This document shows positions 1 to 9,029 of a stretch of DNA of 64,000 nucleotides, in pieces. Positions within the stretch are counted from its first letter, which is position 1, and every line of letters starts with the position of its first letter. The notes under the pieces were generated by a model. The model searched no databases. It had not been told where the DNA came from and saw only the letters and a list, made by a program, of their open reading frames with translations. The stretch is from Alphaproteobacteria bacterium (GTDB lineage: Bacteria; Pseudomonadota; Alphaproteobacteria; Rhodobacterales; Rhodobacteraceae). Position numbers and translations under genes: made by a program. The stretch spans positions 33,878 through 97,877 of the forward strand of contig JAUIIJ010000013.1 of NCBI GenBank assembly GCA_030431825.1. The letters run 5' to 3'.

Positions 1-531
1 AAGGTATTCAACCATGAGATCCACGCTTTGATTGTTGTCGGTGCCGATGAATGCCTCTCCAACTCCTTCGATGTTGGCGTCGAACAGCACCACCGGGACG
101 TCTTTGGCAAAGGCCTCGACGATACTGACATCCGAGGCCCGCCCAAAAGGTGCGAGCAGCACGCCCGCCGGTTTCAACGACCAGAGAGCGTTCAGGTTGC
201 TCGCCTCAAGGCCGGGTCGCCCGTGCGAACTGAGCACGATGGGGCTGTAACCGGCATCGTGACAGGCGAGTTCGACCTCCCGTCCAATTTCGGAAAAAAA
301 CGGGTCCGCCAGATTCGGGACGACGATCCCGATGTTTCGCGTGGTTTGCCGGTTCTGGTTCACCGCGTAGATGTTGGGGCGATAGTCGTACCTGGCGAGC
401 GCCTGTTCGATCTTGTCGCGCGTCGATCGTTTCACGCTGTCGGGATCATTGAAGTATTTGGATAGCGTCGGACGCGAGACACCGCACACGGCCGAGAACG
501 CATCCATGTTGCGGATCTTCTGTTTGGACAT
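1..531 (-). CDS. LacI-family transcriptional regulator, C-terminus cut by window edge
   Basis: 177 codons are visible. The start ATG lies at 529-531 and the frame runs off position 1 with no stop. The N-terminus carries a LacI helix-turn-helix (residues about 8-28, with the VSRPTLSKYFNDP segment), then the hinge and the first part of the periplasmic-binding-protein-like sensor domain (NIGIVVPNLADPFFSEIG). It should bind an operator and respond to a small carbohydrate-like ligand. It is divergent from the gene at 836, with about 300 bp between, but the operon it serves may lie off the left edge. The effector cannot be inferred. Confidence 0.9.
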   Translation of the reverse strand, partial: MSKQKIRNMDAFSAVCGVSRPTLSKYFNDPDSVKRSTRDKIEQALARYDYRPNIYAVNQNRQTTRNIGIVVPNLADPFFSEIGREVELACHDAGYSPIVLSSHGRPGLEASNLNALWSLKPAGVLLAPFGRASDVSIVEAFAKDVPVVLFDANIEGVGEAFIGTDNNQSVDLMVEYL

Positions 532-835
532 TTTCGTCAACTCTTTTTGTATCGCGTGTAAAGTTTGTTTTTTTACCGTACAGATTTATCTCGGCCCGGG
601 TCAATGCGAATGCGATGTGTCTCCTGCTGCGCGCAGTGGGGTTGCGTCGGTCTGGCCGTGCAATCACGACGCGTGGGATCTTCTACGCCTTTGGTGGCGG
701 TTGACCTGTGTCACCCATGTGAAATTCTGACCGGGCAGACCGCACATCTGCACTGGCCCATCACCTTGGTCTGGTTTCCCCGAACCGGGCCATGGCGATG
801 GGCCGCAACGAGGTGTCGATATGGAGAAGCTTGAC
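532..835. promoter_or_regulatory. Divergent intergenic region between lacI-type gene and exported-protein gene
   Basis: About 300 bp without a convincing gene. The part nearest the LacI gene (about 540-595) is AT-rich for this genome, with T-runs, and contains GTAAA and TTTAC half-sites about 10 bp apart, which could belong to an operator or to the regulator's own promoter. No strong palindrome like the one at 32983 is present. Promoter assignment is inference only. Confidence 0.3.
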
Positions 836-1267
836 ATGAAACGGTTTTTTGCGATCACCTGCGCGGCGGCGCTGCTGGGTGGAGCGGCCACGGCGCATGA
901 ATTTGGCTTTGCGGGCATTCTATCAAAATCCAACAAGGAAGATTTGCCGGAACTGACCCTCTCGGTTGGCAAGCCGATTGCCGATGGTCCGATCACCCTG
1001 AAATCCGGCACCGCGTACGAACTGGAAATCGAAGCGGACGGAACCGGTGAACTGGCCCTTGAGGGATCGGGCTTTTTCCGTGCAATCTGGGTGAACGAAG
1101 TGGTGATAAATGGCCTCGAGATCCGGCCGTTCGGCATCCACAGTCTGGAATTCGATCAGGCGGGCACGATGGAAATCGAGTTCGTCGCGATCAAGCCCGG
1201 ACGCTACGAGTTGAAACAGCCAGGGTCCACCGGTGAAAGTCAGCGGGTCGAAATCATCATCGAATAG
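836..1267 (+). CDS. Small exported protein of unknown function, next to an ABC exporter
   Basis: 143 residues. The chosen ATG has GGAG about 9 bases upstream and begins a normal signal peptide (MKRFF, hydrophobic core, likely cleavage after ATA). An ATG 15 bases upstream is also in frame. The mature part is acidic and rich in predicted beta strand (alternating E/I/V near the C-terminus, ending IEIIIE-like), compatible with a small beta-sandwich or cupredoxin-like domain, but no cupredoxin Cys/His/Met ligand set is visible. It ends 6 bases before the ABC ATPase gene, so the two are almost certainly cotranscribed and it may be a periplasmic partner. Function not recognised. Confidence 0.75.
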   Translation: MKRFFAITCAAALLGGAATAHEFGFAGILSKSNKEDLPELTLSVGKPIADGPITLKSGTAYELEIEADGTGELALEGSGFFRAIWVNEVVINGLEIRPFGIHSLEFDQAGTMEIEFVAIKPGRYELKQPGSTGESQRVEIIIE

Positions 1268-1273
1268 CCGGCC

Positions 1274-1996
1274 ATGAGCATGCTCGCGGTTCGGGATGTA
1301 TCGTATAGCTACGGCGCCAAGCGAGCTCTCGATCACGTGAGCTTCGATCTCCCGGCAGGGCGTTTTTGCGCTCTGCTCGGGCCGAACGGGGCGGGGAAAT
1401 CCACCCTGTTCTCCTTGATGACGCGTCTTTTGGTGACGCGGCAAGGCACCATTTCGGTTGCTGGCCATGATCTGGCGCGCAATCCTCGCGCTGCATTGGC
1501 CCGTATCGGCGTTGTGTTTCAGCAGCAGACCCTCGATCTGGACATGACGGTGCTGCAAAACCTTCGATATTTTGCGGCGCTTCAGGGTCTCTCGGGGGCC
1601 GCAGCGCAGCGCAGCATCGACGGCGCGCTGGAGCGTCTCGACATGCGCGAGCGGGCCGGTGAAAAGGCGCGCGCCCTCAATGGCGGGCACCGGCGCAGGA
1701 TGGAGATCGCGCGGGCGCTCATTCACGATCCCAAGGTACTGATGCTGGATGAGCCGACGGTCGGACTGGACACGGGCAGCCGCAAGGCGATCACCGCGCA
1801 TGTTCATGATCTGGCCGAAACCGGGTTGCTGGTGTTCTGGGCAACCCATCTGGTGGATGAGATCCGCGATCATGATGATGTCGTCGTGCTGCATCAGGGG
1901 CGGGTTCTGCGCCACGATACCGCCGCCGCGATCGCGGGTGATCAGGCGCTGATCGACGCATTTATCCAGATGACCGCTCGGGGCGAACCGGCATGA
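1274..1996 (+). CDS. ABC transporter ATP-binding protein, PQQ/alcohol-oxidation-associated type
   Basis: 240 residues forming one ABC ATPase domain. Walker A is GPNGAGKS (residues 36-43), the Q-loop is VVFQQQ, the signature is LNGGHRRR instead of the usual LSGGQ, and Walker B is VLMLDEP followed by TVGLD. The variant signature and overall sequence resemble the ATPase subunit of exporters found with PQQ-dependent alcohol dehydrogenases (PedA/PedC type, TIGR03864-like). That assignment rests on recall, not a search. The gene overlaps the following permease by 4 bases (ATGA), so the two form one transporter. Substrate unknown. Confidence 0.85.
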   Translation: MSMLAVRDVSYSYGAKRALDHVSFDLPAGRFCALLGPNGAGKSTLFSLMTRLLVTRQGTISVAGHDLARNPRAALARIGVVFQQQTLDLDMTVLQNLRYFAALQGLSGAAAQRSIDGALERLDMRERAGEKARALNGGHRRRMEIARALIHDPKVLMLDEPTVGLDTGSRKAITAHVHDLAETGLLVFWATHLVDEIRDHDDVVVLHQGRVLRHDTAAAIAGDQALIDAFIQMTARGEPA

Positions 1997-2796
1997 TGCG
2001 CTGGCTGGTCGCGCTTCGCGCCATCGTGCTGCGCGAGGCCATGCGGTTCATCAACCAGCGCAGCCGCTTTGTCGCGGCGTTGGTGCGGCCTTTGGTGTGG
2101 CTGGTCGTGTTTGCCGCAGGGTTCCGCGCCGCCCTGGGCCTGTCGATCATTCCGCCGTATCAGACCTATATCACCTACGAGGTCTATATCGTTCCGGGGC
2201 TCTGCGGCATGATCCAGCTGTTCAACGGGATGCAATCATCGCTGTCGCTGGTCTATGATCGCGAAATGGGGTCGATGCGCCTCTTGCTGACCAGCCCGCT
2301 GCCGCGATGGTGGTTGCTGTTCTCGAAGCTGCTGGCCGGGGTCGCGGTATCGATCCTTCAGGTCTACGTTTTCCTCGCGATTGCCGCCGCCTTTGGCATC
2401 TCGATGCCCTGGAGCGGGTATCTCTATGTCTTTCCCGCGCTTGTAATCAGCGGGCTGATGCTCGGTGCGCTTGGCCTGTTGATTTCCTCGACGATCCGGC
2501 AGTTGGAGAATTTTGCCGGCGTGATGAATTTCGTGATCTTCCCGATGTTCTTCATGTCCACCGCGCTCTACCCGCTGTGGCGGATGGCAGAGAGTTCGGT
2601 TCTCCTGCGTGATATCTGCGCGGTAAACCCGTTCACCCATGCGGTCGAACTCATTCGATTTGCCCTTTATGGCAGCGTGAACGGCATGGCCCTGCTTTGG
2701 GTGGTCCTGGCATTTCTCGTTTTCATGATCGGAAGCCTGATCGGATATGACCCGTCGCGTGGGATGGCGCGCAAGGGACGCGGACCTGGAAGCTAG
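1993..2796 (+). CDS. ABC-2 type exporter permease
   Basis: 267 residues with about six hydrophobic segments, typical of ABC-2 permeases (NodJ/DrrB size). The short N-terminal cytoplasmic stretch is followed by a segment around RSRFVAALVRPLVWLVVFAAGF. The region YDREMGSMRLLLTSPLPR matches the conserved cytoplasmic loop of this family (REREMGT..LL.SPL). Translationally coupled to the ATPase through ATGA. It resembles PedC-type permeases linked to PQQ-dependent alcohol oxidation, although no quinoprotein gene lies within the window. Last gene of the three-gene unit, convergent with the crotonase gene. Confidence 0.85.
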   Translation: MMRWLVALRAIVLREAMRFINQRSRFVAALVRPLVWLVVFAAGFRAALGLSIIPPYQTYITYEVYIVPGLCGMIQLFNGMQSSLSLVYDREMGSMRLLLTSPLPRWWLLFSKLLAGVAVSILQVYVFLAIAAAFGISMPWSGYLYVFPALVISGLMLGALGLLISSTIRQLENFAGVMNFVIFPMFFMSTALYPLWRMAESSVLLRDICAVNPFTHAVELIRFALYGSVNGMALLWVVLAFLVFMIGSLIGYDPSRGMARKGRGPGS

Positions 2797-2894
2797 CCCA
2801 CTGGGTATTCGACCGGTTCCACCAGAAAAGGTGCTTTCCGGTGTATCGTCAGAGGATTTAACGGGCCCGGCGCTGGACGGCTGCATTTTCCTGG

Positions 2895-3689
2895 TCAGCC
2901 CGCATCTGGCTTTTTTCGCTTGGCAAGAAAGGCATTCACAGCTTCTGCATGCTCCTCCGTCTTGTGTGCAAGTGCCTGATAGGAAGCGGACAACTCAAGC
3001 AAGCTGCTCAGGCTGGTCATCTGGCCCTCACGCAGCAGCCGTTTGGTGAGCCGAAGGGTTGCGCCTGGATTGGCGGCTATTCTGTTGGCCAAGGCCAGAG
3101 TCTCATCCATCAGTTGATCGTCAGGCACCACGCGGCTGACAAGCCCGCAATCCAGTGCCGCCTGCGCATCAAGCATTTCCCCGGTAAACGCCATTTCCGC
3201 CGCCTTGGACATTCCAACCACCCGGGGCAACAACCAGGCTCCGCCGTCTCCCGGGATCAGGCCCAACTTGATGAAACTCTCGGCGAATTTCGCGCTTTCG
3301 CCCGCGATCCGGATGTCGCACATGCAACTCAGGTCACAGCCCGCCCCGATGGCATAGCCGTTCACCGCCGCGATCATAGGAACTTCAAGATTGTACATGG
3401 CCAGCGTCAGCCGCTGAATCCCCTGCTGGTATTCGGTGCGTATCGGCATCGGTCTGAGCGCGTCATCCTCGTATTTCTTCATGTCCCTTACGTCGCCGCC
3501 GGCGGAGAAAGCTGCGCCTGAACCGGTCACGATGACAACGCGAACCGCAGGGTCCCTTTCGATCCTGGCTGTCGCTTCGAGGAACTCTTCAACAGCAGAG
3601 TTTCCGGTCAGGGGATTCCGCCGATCAGGGTCGTTCATTGTCAAGGTGACGACTGGCCCGACCTGATCGTACTTCAGGAAATTGGTCAT
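2895..3689 (-). CDS. Enoyl-CoA hydratase/isomerase family protein (crotonase)
   Basis: 264 residues, normal length for crotonases. The oxyanion-hole segments are present (SAGGDVRDM around residue 62 and GYAIGAGCDLS around residue 110), as is GLIPGDGGAWLLPR. Aligned to rat crotonase, the second catalytic Glu is kept (SKAAEMAFTG) but the first is replaced: the position before IKLG is Phe. Such proteins are often isomerases or other CoA-chemistry variants rather than hydratases. Last gene of the acyl-CoA operon, 14 bases downstream of the acyl-CoA dehydrogenase gene at 3704. Confidence 0.85.
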   Translation of the reverse strand: MTNFLKYDQVGPVVTLTMNDPDRRNPLTGNSAVEEFLEATARIERDPAVRVVIVTGSGAAFSAGGDVRDMKKYEDDALRPMPIRTEYQQGIQRLTLAMYNLEVPMIAAVNGYAIGAGCDLSCMCDIRIAGESAKFAESFIKLGLIPGDGGAWLLPRVVGMSKAAEMAFTGEMLDAQAALDCGLVSRVVPDDQLMDETLALANRIAANPGATLRLTKRLLREGQMTSLSSLLELSASYQALAHKTEEHAEAVNAFLAKRKKPDAG

Positions 3690-3703
3690 GGTGATCCTTT
3701 CAT

Positions 3704-4693
3704 CTACAAGTCAATCGGCATTTTTTTACGGGCTGAAACCGAGAGCACGAATTCCATTGACGAATCCGTGGTGTTCAAAAGGGCCTGCCCCAGTTCTCGG
3801 TTCCAGTAGCTTTCCCCGCCATAGGCGATACGCGCCTCAACCAGACGGCGGGTGTAAAGTTGCAGATCATGTTCCTCTGTTATGCCAATGGCACCGTGGA
3901 CCGCGTGGGCAATGGCGCCGACACGAACGGCCGCTTCGCTGACGCGGGATTTGGCAATGGCGCTGGCCGAGGGATCCGTAAAGCCAGCCAATCCCAATTC
4001 CGCAGATATGCGCGCAGCGTAGCAGTGTTCTGCCATTTCTCCGATCTGCTGTTGTATCGCCTGTTGCTTCGCGATCGCGCGACCGAACTGTTCGCGTTCC
4101 ATCGCGTAGGCAACGGTCATCTCGAGCAAGCGGCCCATGGCGCCCGCCATTTCGACAGCTCGCATCAGGGCGCCTATCCGGAACCAGTCTTGTCGCTCTA
4201 CGGTCAGACCATTGGGAGCATCATGAGGCCAGAGCAGATCTGCGCCCAGAATGCCTGACGAGGGGGATGCAAGCACGGTCGCCTCCTCAAGCGGCAAGAG
4301 ATGCCAGTCCGCTGGGCTGCGCGCGATCACGTAGCTGGCAACACGGCCAAACGGCACGTTCGACAGCATCCTGCCCTTCGCAGTGGTTTCCAGAGGCCCC
4401 GGCGCAATGGCGACGGCGCCGGAACCCGACGGGACCGCTGGCTCTGTGCGAGCCACTATCGTGTCACCCAATGGCAAGGGGGCAGCGTGTGCGCCCGCCT
4501 GAAACAAGACCGGAGCCAGGTCAATCAGGCTCAGCCCTGCCCCTCCGTCAGCCTCGGGGACCAAGGCGTCAACAAAGCCGGCATGGACCAGCTCGTTCAA
4601 AAGTGTTTCGATTTCGCCTGTCTGCTGTGCCTTGCGGACATGTTCAGCCTTGCAATGAGTTGCAAAGAGCTGTTTGGCGCTTTCTTCCAGCAT
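3704..4693 (-). CDS. Acyl-CoA dehydrogenase family protein, short subunit
   Basis: 329 residues, shorter than the usual 380. It has the family middle and C-terminal helical domains (for example EREQFGRAIAKQQAIQQQ near residue 195, and HAVHGAIGITEEHDLQLYTRR near the end), but the N-terminal part is reduced and the usual FAD-contact motifs are weak. The gene lies 17 bases downstream of the second acyl-CoA dehydrogenase. Paired short and long acyl-CoA dehydrogenase genes typically make alpha2beta2 enzymes acting on CoA esters with bulky or cyclic acyl groups, and a heterotetramer is inferred here. Substrate not determinable. Confidence 0.85.
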   Translation of the reverse strand: MLEESAKQLFATHCKAEHVRKAQQTGEIETLLNELVHAGFVDALVPEADGGAGLSLIDLAPVLFQAGAHAAPLPLGDTIVARTEPAVPSGSGAVAIAPGPLETTAKGRMLSNVPFGRVASYVIARSPADWHLLPLEEATVLASPSSGILGADLLWPHDAPNGLTVERQDWFRIGALMRAVEMAGAMGRLLEMTVAYAMEREQFGRAIAKQQAIQQQIGEMAEHCYAARISAELGLAGFTDPSASAIAKSRVSEAAVRVGAIAHAVHGAIGITEEHDLQLYTRRLVEARIAYGGESYWNRELGQALLNTTDSSMEFVLSVSARKKMPIDL

Positions 4694-4710
4694 TTCGTTG
4701 TCCTTGGTGC

Positions 4711-5853
4711 CTATCGCAATCCCAGACCGCGCGCGATCATGCCACGCAGAATCTCTCTGGTGCCGCCGCGCAGCGAGTAGCTGGGAGCTGCACCTGCAAC
4801 AAATACGGTTGTTTCCATCAAGGAGCGCGGTGGCTGCAATCGTGGATCGGCAGTCAACGCGTCCGCGATCATGACCGGAAGTTCCTGTTCGAAACTTGTG
4901 CCAAGGTCCTTCACAATTGCAGCCTGCACAATCGGGCTTTCCCCTGCGGCCAGGCGTGCGGTGACGGAAATGCTCAGTTCGCGCAAGGTTGCCAGATGGG
5001 CGATCGCCCTGCCCAGTTTCTCATCATGCGACTGCGGCGTGGCGCGCAGCCAGTTCAGCCACCCTTCGAGCACAACGATACTGCTGAGGATCCGCTCGGG
5101 CCCGGAGCGTTCAAATGCAAGTTCGGCAGTGACCTGTTCCCAACCGGCGCCCTCATCGCCAATCAGCGTATCGTCGGGCAGGAAAACATCCTTGAAAAAA
5201 ACTTCGGAAAAATGGGCATCGCCGTTCAGGTCCTTGATCTCACGAATTTCCACCCCCGGAGCGGACAGGTCGATTACAAACTGAGATAGCCCTTGGTGCC
5301 GGTCAGCAGCGCTGCCTGACGTGCGGACCAGTGCAATCATGTAATGTGACCGCGTGGCGTTGGTGGTCCAGATCTTCTGTCCGTTCAACAGCCAGCCGCC
5401 AACGGTCTTTTCGGCGCGACTGCGCACGCTCGCGAGATCGGACCCCGCGTTTGGTTCGCTCATCCCGATACAAAAGAAGCTCTGTCCAGCGCAAATGCCG
5501 GGGAGATAGCGTTGCTTCTGCTCTTCCGAGCCATAGCGTTGGATCAAAGGACCGCTTTGCCGGTCCGCAATCCAATGGGCAGAGACCGGCGCACCTGCGG
5601 CCAATAGCTCCTCGACGATGACATAACGGCGAAAAAACCCGGCTTCCTGGCCTCCATACTGCTTTTCAATCGAGAGCCCAAGCCAGCCCTTTTCCGCCAT
5701 CTTCCGGCTGAATTCCGCAGAGAACCCCATCCATGAACGCGCTCGGACAACAGCAGGCAAATTTGCGGTCTCCTGCTGCGCAAAGGCGCGGACCTCGGCA
5801 CGTACCGCTTCATCTTCTGCCGGCACCTTCGAATGTGATAAGGGACTCAACAT
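4711..5853 (-). CDS. Acyl-CoA dehydrogenase family protein, long subunit
   Basis: 380 residues from the ATG at 5851-5853, which has GGAAG about 9 bases upstream; an in-frame ATG at 5877 lacks this. Flavin and substrate-binding motifs of the family are present (FFCIGMSEPNAGSDLASVRSRAE, then KIWTTNATRSHYMIALVRT). The C-terminus ends with GGTREILRGMIARGLGL, the form in which the YEGT-type glutamate is replaced, common in the partnered subunits. Expected to desaturate an acyl-CoA together with the product at 3704, feeding the crotonase. Transcribed with the downstream genes and separated from the upstream TRAP genes by about 110 bp. Confidence 0.88.
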   Translation of the reverse strand: MLSPLSHSKVPAEDEAVRAEVRAFAQQETANLPAVVRARSWMGFSAEFSRKMAEKGWLGLSIEKQYGGQEAGFFRRYVIVEELLAAGAPVSAHWIADRQSGPLIQRYGSEEQKQRYLPGICAGQSFFCIGMSEPNAGSDLASVRSRAEKTVGGWLLNGQKIWTTNATRSHYMIALVRTSGSAADRHQGLSQFVIDLSAPGVEIREIKDLNGDAHFSEVFFKDVFLPDDTLIGDEGAGWEQVTAELAFERSGPERILSSIVVLEGWLNWLRATPQSHDEKLGRAIAHLATLRELSISVTARLAAGESPIVQAAIVKDLGTSFEQELPVMIADALTADPRLQPPRSLMETTVFVAGAAPSYSLRGGTREILRGMIARGLGLR

Positions 5854-5966
5854 TATGTCGTACTTCCACGTCTGCACAAAAGCATATTTCGCGCCTCACA
5901 CATTCTTGCCGGTACTTGCGACAGGCCCCGGTCGTGCCGGGACCTGTAGCCCGATAAAAGGCCGGG

Positions 5967-6980
5967 TCAGTTCAATTCGTTCAAGAAAGCCTTCATCACG
6001 ACGGTTCCCGGCTTGCCACGGGCATCCAGTTCCGCAGCCCACTCCACCCCGACGGATTCAAGCGAGTTACGGATTTCGGTAACGTCGGCGTCGGGCAGCG
6101 TTACAAATCGCACCCCGGCATCGGAAATCTTCTGCTTGTCACCTTCGACGAGGTCATCAATCACGGCACAGGCGTGCCGGGTGGCGCGTTCGCCAGCCTC
6201 GGTCAGGGCCTGCTGAACGTCGGGCGAGAGAGAGTCATATTTGGATTGGCTGATCATGTATGCGGTTACAAAAGACCCAAGGTTCAAACCCTGTGTCGCC
6301 GTTTTCAGGTGCGGAGCCAGATCATAGGGAAATATGGACCCGTACGGGAACACGATCGCATCCACAGTCCCCCGCGACAGAGCCTCGCGAGCCTCGGGCG
6401 CTGACATCTGCACAGGGACTCCACCCAGTTTGGTCATGGCAAGCGCCTGAGACCCGCCGCTGGTACGGATTTTCTGACCACTGATGCTCTCAATACCCGT
6501 AAGCTCCTTGGCCGAAAACAACTGATAGGGAGGCAGGGCGAGCACCATCAGGGCACGAAGGCCTTCCGGGGCGTACTCCATCTCGTCCAGAACGCCGCCG
6601 GGCTTTGCGAGTTCCCAATAGGCCATTGTCCCTTCGCAGGAACTGTCAAAAGTGCCGGGCAGCTGGGCCACCGAACTGAGCGGCAGCTTGTCCGCCAGGT
6701 AAGAGGCCCCGATATATCCGATGTCTGCAACACCGGTCTGGGTCAGCGAGAGCATATCCTTTGCCTTGCCCAGTTGCTGCGCCGGGAAATACTCGATGCC
6801 AACCGCGCCGCTGGTACTCTCCTCGACATCCTCGACAAAGGGCTTCAGCAGGTTCTCCGCGATATAATGCCCTACGGGAAGACTGTCCGCCACGCGTAGC
6901 GTAACGTCCCGGGCCAGGGCAGCGCTTGCACCGACACCGAGGCTCAGGCCCACGATCAGGCATAGTGTATTGTTCTTCAT
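5967..6980 (-). CDS. TRAP transporter solute-binding protein (DctP family)
   Basis: 337 residues from the ATG at 6978-6980, preceded by an excellent AAGGAGGAG site; the in-frame ATG at 7010 would lose the signal peptide. A Sec signal (MKNNTLCLIVGLSLGVGASAALA) is followed by the DctP fold, with SISGQKIRTSGG and the conserved Arg that normally pairs with a substrate carboxylate. It delivers an organic acid to the membrane subunits encoded immediately upstream (DctM, DctQ order on this strand). The neighbours suggest the imported acid is activated to a CoA ester by the CaiB-type transferase. Confidence 0.9.
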   Translation of the reverse strand: MKNNTLCLIVGLSLGVGASAALARDVTLRVADSLPVGHYIAENLLKPFVEDVEESTSGAVGIEYFPAQQLGKAKDMLSLTQTGVADIGYIGASYLADKLPLSSVAQLPGTFDSSCEGTMAYWELAKPGGVLDEMEYAPEGLRALMVLALPPYQLFSAKELTGIESISGQKIRTSGGSQALAMTKLGGVPVQMSAPEAREALSRGTVDAIVFPYGSIFPYDLAPHLKTATQGLNLGSFVTAYMISQSKYDSLSPDVQQALTEAGERATRHACAVIDDLVEGDKQKISDAGVRFVTLPDADVTEIRNSLESVGVEWAAELDARGKPGTVVMKAFLNELN

Positions 6981-7006
6981 GTTTTTTCTCCTCCTTGAAA
7001 GACGTT

Positions 7007-8293
7007 TCATTGCATGGTTGAGGGCAGCCAGAGAATGATCTGTGGAAAGGCTGCCAGCAGGGCGATCACAATGAGATGTGCCCAGAAATGAGGCATGACT
7101 CCCCGGAACAACTCGCCCAGGGGGCGGCGCGTGTACCGGGCCACGACAAAGACATTCATTCCCATCGGAGGCGTTACCATGCCAACCTCGGCAGTGACGA
7201 CGATCAGAACGCCGAACCAGACCGGGTCAAAGCCCAATTGAGAGATTAGCGGCAAGGCCACAGGTACCGTCAGGATGAGAATGGCGATTTGATCCATGAA
7301 GAAACCAAGGATCAGGTATCCCACCAATATGACGGCAAGGATGATCCAGCGGGACACTTCAAGGGTCTCGACCCAGTCTGCAAGATCGTTGGTTACACGG
7401 GTCAGCGTAAAGAAATAGCCGAAAACATGGGCCCCCAGGATGATGAAAAGGATCATGCAGGTCGTTTGTGCGGCCGAACGCAATGCCTGCCAACTGTTCG
7501 AGAGAGTAAGTTTGCGCTCCCAAGCTGCGATCAGCATGGCACAGAAGGCCCCGATACCTGCGGCCTCGGTCGGCGTTGCGATGCCGGAATAGATCGTACC
7601 GGTAACGGCAAAGAAAAGGATCAACACCGGGCCCACTCTTTTGAGCGAGCCGAACTTCTGGGCGAAACCATAGGCTTGTCCCTTGGGGGCCGCCCCGGGG
7701 TCGCGCCAAACCAGAAAAGCGATGGTGAGCATGATCGTTGCTGTGACAAGGATCCCGGGGAAAACGCCCCCCACAAGCAGCGCTGAAACGGGAATATCCG
7801 CAATGATTCCATAGAGGATCAAGGCGATCGATGGCGGAATGAGCATGGCCAGAGTTCCCGAAATCGCGACGACGCCTCCAGCCAGTTTCGGGTCGTACCC
7901 CTCTTTCAACATCGCCGGTATCGACGTAGAGGCAAGCGTCGCCGCTGCCGCAGTGGATGACCCGGAAATCGCGCCGAAACCGGCCCCGGCCAGCGCCGTT
8001 GCCATCGCGACCCCACCGCGCAGACGGCCGACCCAGACCGTCGCAGCGCGAAACAGATCGTTTGCGACACCTGAAATGATGATGAACTCTGCCATCAGGA
8101 TAAACATCGGTATCGTGATTATCTCGTAATCGCTGGCGGTAGAGAGTGGTGTGGTCTTGAGGATGCCTTGAAGGATCGGCCAGCCCCCGAACATGTAGAG
8201 CCCCACGGCCCCCGACACGCCCATCGCAAGGGCCACGGGCAGGCCCGTCACAAGCAAGAGAACCAGAAGCACAAGAACAATTGTCACGGTCAT
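7007..8293 (-). CDS. TRAP transporter large permease (DctM family)
   Basis: 428 residues from the ATG at 8291-8293, which overlaps the stop of the small permease gene (ATGA). A longer in-frame extension to 8452 is antisense-like and rejected. About 12 hydrophobic segments and typical DctM signatures are present (GAGFGAISGSSTAAAATLAS; IPPSIALILYG). It forms the sodium-coupled transport channel with DctQ. The ORF ends 27 bases before the binding-protein start, giving the order small permease, large permease, binding protein. Confidence 0.92.
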   Translation of the reverse strand: MTVTIVLVLLVLLLVTGLPVALAMGVSGAVGLYMFGGWPILQGILKTTPLSTASDYEIITIPMFILMAEFIIISGVANDLFRAATVWVGRLRGGVAMATALAGAGFGAISGSSTAAAATLASTSIPAMLKEGYDPKLAGGVVAISGTLAMLIPPSIALILYGIIADIPVSALLVGGVFPGILVTATIMLTIAFLVWRDPGAAPKGQAYGFAQKFGSLKRVGPVLILFFAVTGTIYSGIATPTEAAGIGAFCAMLIAAWERKLTLSNSWQALRSAAQTTCMILFIILGAHVFGYFFTLTRVTNDLADWVETLEVSRWIILAVILVGYLILGFFMDQIAILILTVPVALPLISQLGFDPVWFGVLIVVTAEVGMVTPPMGMNVFVVARYTRRPLGELFRGVMPHFWAHLIVIALLAAFPQIILWLPSTMQ

Positions 8294-8877
8294 TCGCCAT
8301 GCTCCGCGGTTTTGGCGTCGGTATTTGCAGGCGCGGGCACCTCGACAAGGTCCCGCTCGGAAAACACTGAGGCCAGATGAAACACGGCCCGATATCCGCA
8401 TCGCAGGCAAAGCGTGGCCATGCCCGCCGCGAGAAGCGCATAAGCGATCCATGTCGGCCAGGCTACGACCTCGGCTATGCGATCGTCGGACAGGAAAGCG
8501 TCACGTGCCTGGCTGATGCCAAGCCAAGTCATGATGGCAATGAACAGCGTCGAGGCGCCGTATCCCAGTCCCTGTGTGAGATGCCGAACCGGTCGGGGCA
8601 GAAACGGCACAAAGACATCAAGCGCAATATGACCGTGATGGTTCAGGGTGTCGGACAACGCCAGAAAGAACACTGCCCCAATCAGGTACAATCCGATCAG
8701 GCTGTATGACCAGCTTAATGGCGCTGACAGGACGTAGCGCAGGCAGACATCGATCACCACGATCAGCATGATGGCCGCCATCGCCAGCCCGGATATGCCG
8801 ATCAGAACGGCCTCTGCGCGCCCCAACAGCGCAGAGAAAGCATTTGCCGGTTTGTTCTCCTCCCTTACTCCTCCCAT
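8290..8877 (-). CDS. TRAP transporter small permease (DctQ family)
   Basis: 195 residues from the ATG at 8875-8877, preceded by AGGAGGAAACC. Four transmembrane segments with the typical DctQ pattern (IVVIDVCLRYVLSAPLSWSYSL; ALSDTLNHHGHIALDVF). Somewhat longer than average because of an N-terminal soluble stretch and a C-terminal tail. Translationally coupled to the DctM gene by a 4-base overlap. About 150 bp separate it from the upstream acyl-CoA dehydrogenase gene, so an internal promoter is possible. Confidence 0.9.
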   Translation of the reverse strand: MGGVREENKPANAFSALLGRAEAVLIGISGLAMAAIMLIVVIDVCLRYVLSAPLSWSYSLIGLYLIGAVFFLALSDTLNHHGHIALDVFVPFLPRPVRHLTQGLGYGASTLFIAIMTWLGISQARDAFLSDDRIAEVVAWPTWIAYALLAAGMATLCLRCGYRAVFHLASVFSERDLVEVPAPANTDAKTAEHGE

Positions 8878-9029
8878 GGTTTCCTCCTGACTGGGTTTGG
8901 TGGCGTGCACTCAGAATCTTGCGGACCGTGCGTCCGCACTGTGTTCCGACCTGCGTATGGTCGAAATGACGGAGAATGACCGATCCTTGTCTGAAACGTC
9001 GTAGCTTGTTCTGGGCATCGGCCTGTTCT

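Noticed and set aside
8293..8452. N-terminal extension of the DctM gene
   Set aside because: Overlaps the small permease gene out of frame; the ATG at 8293 is coupled by ATGA and starts the first membrane helix.
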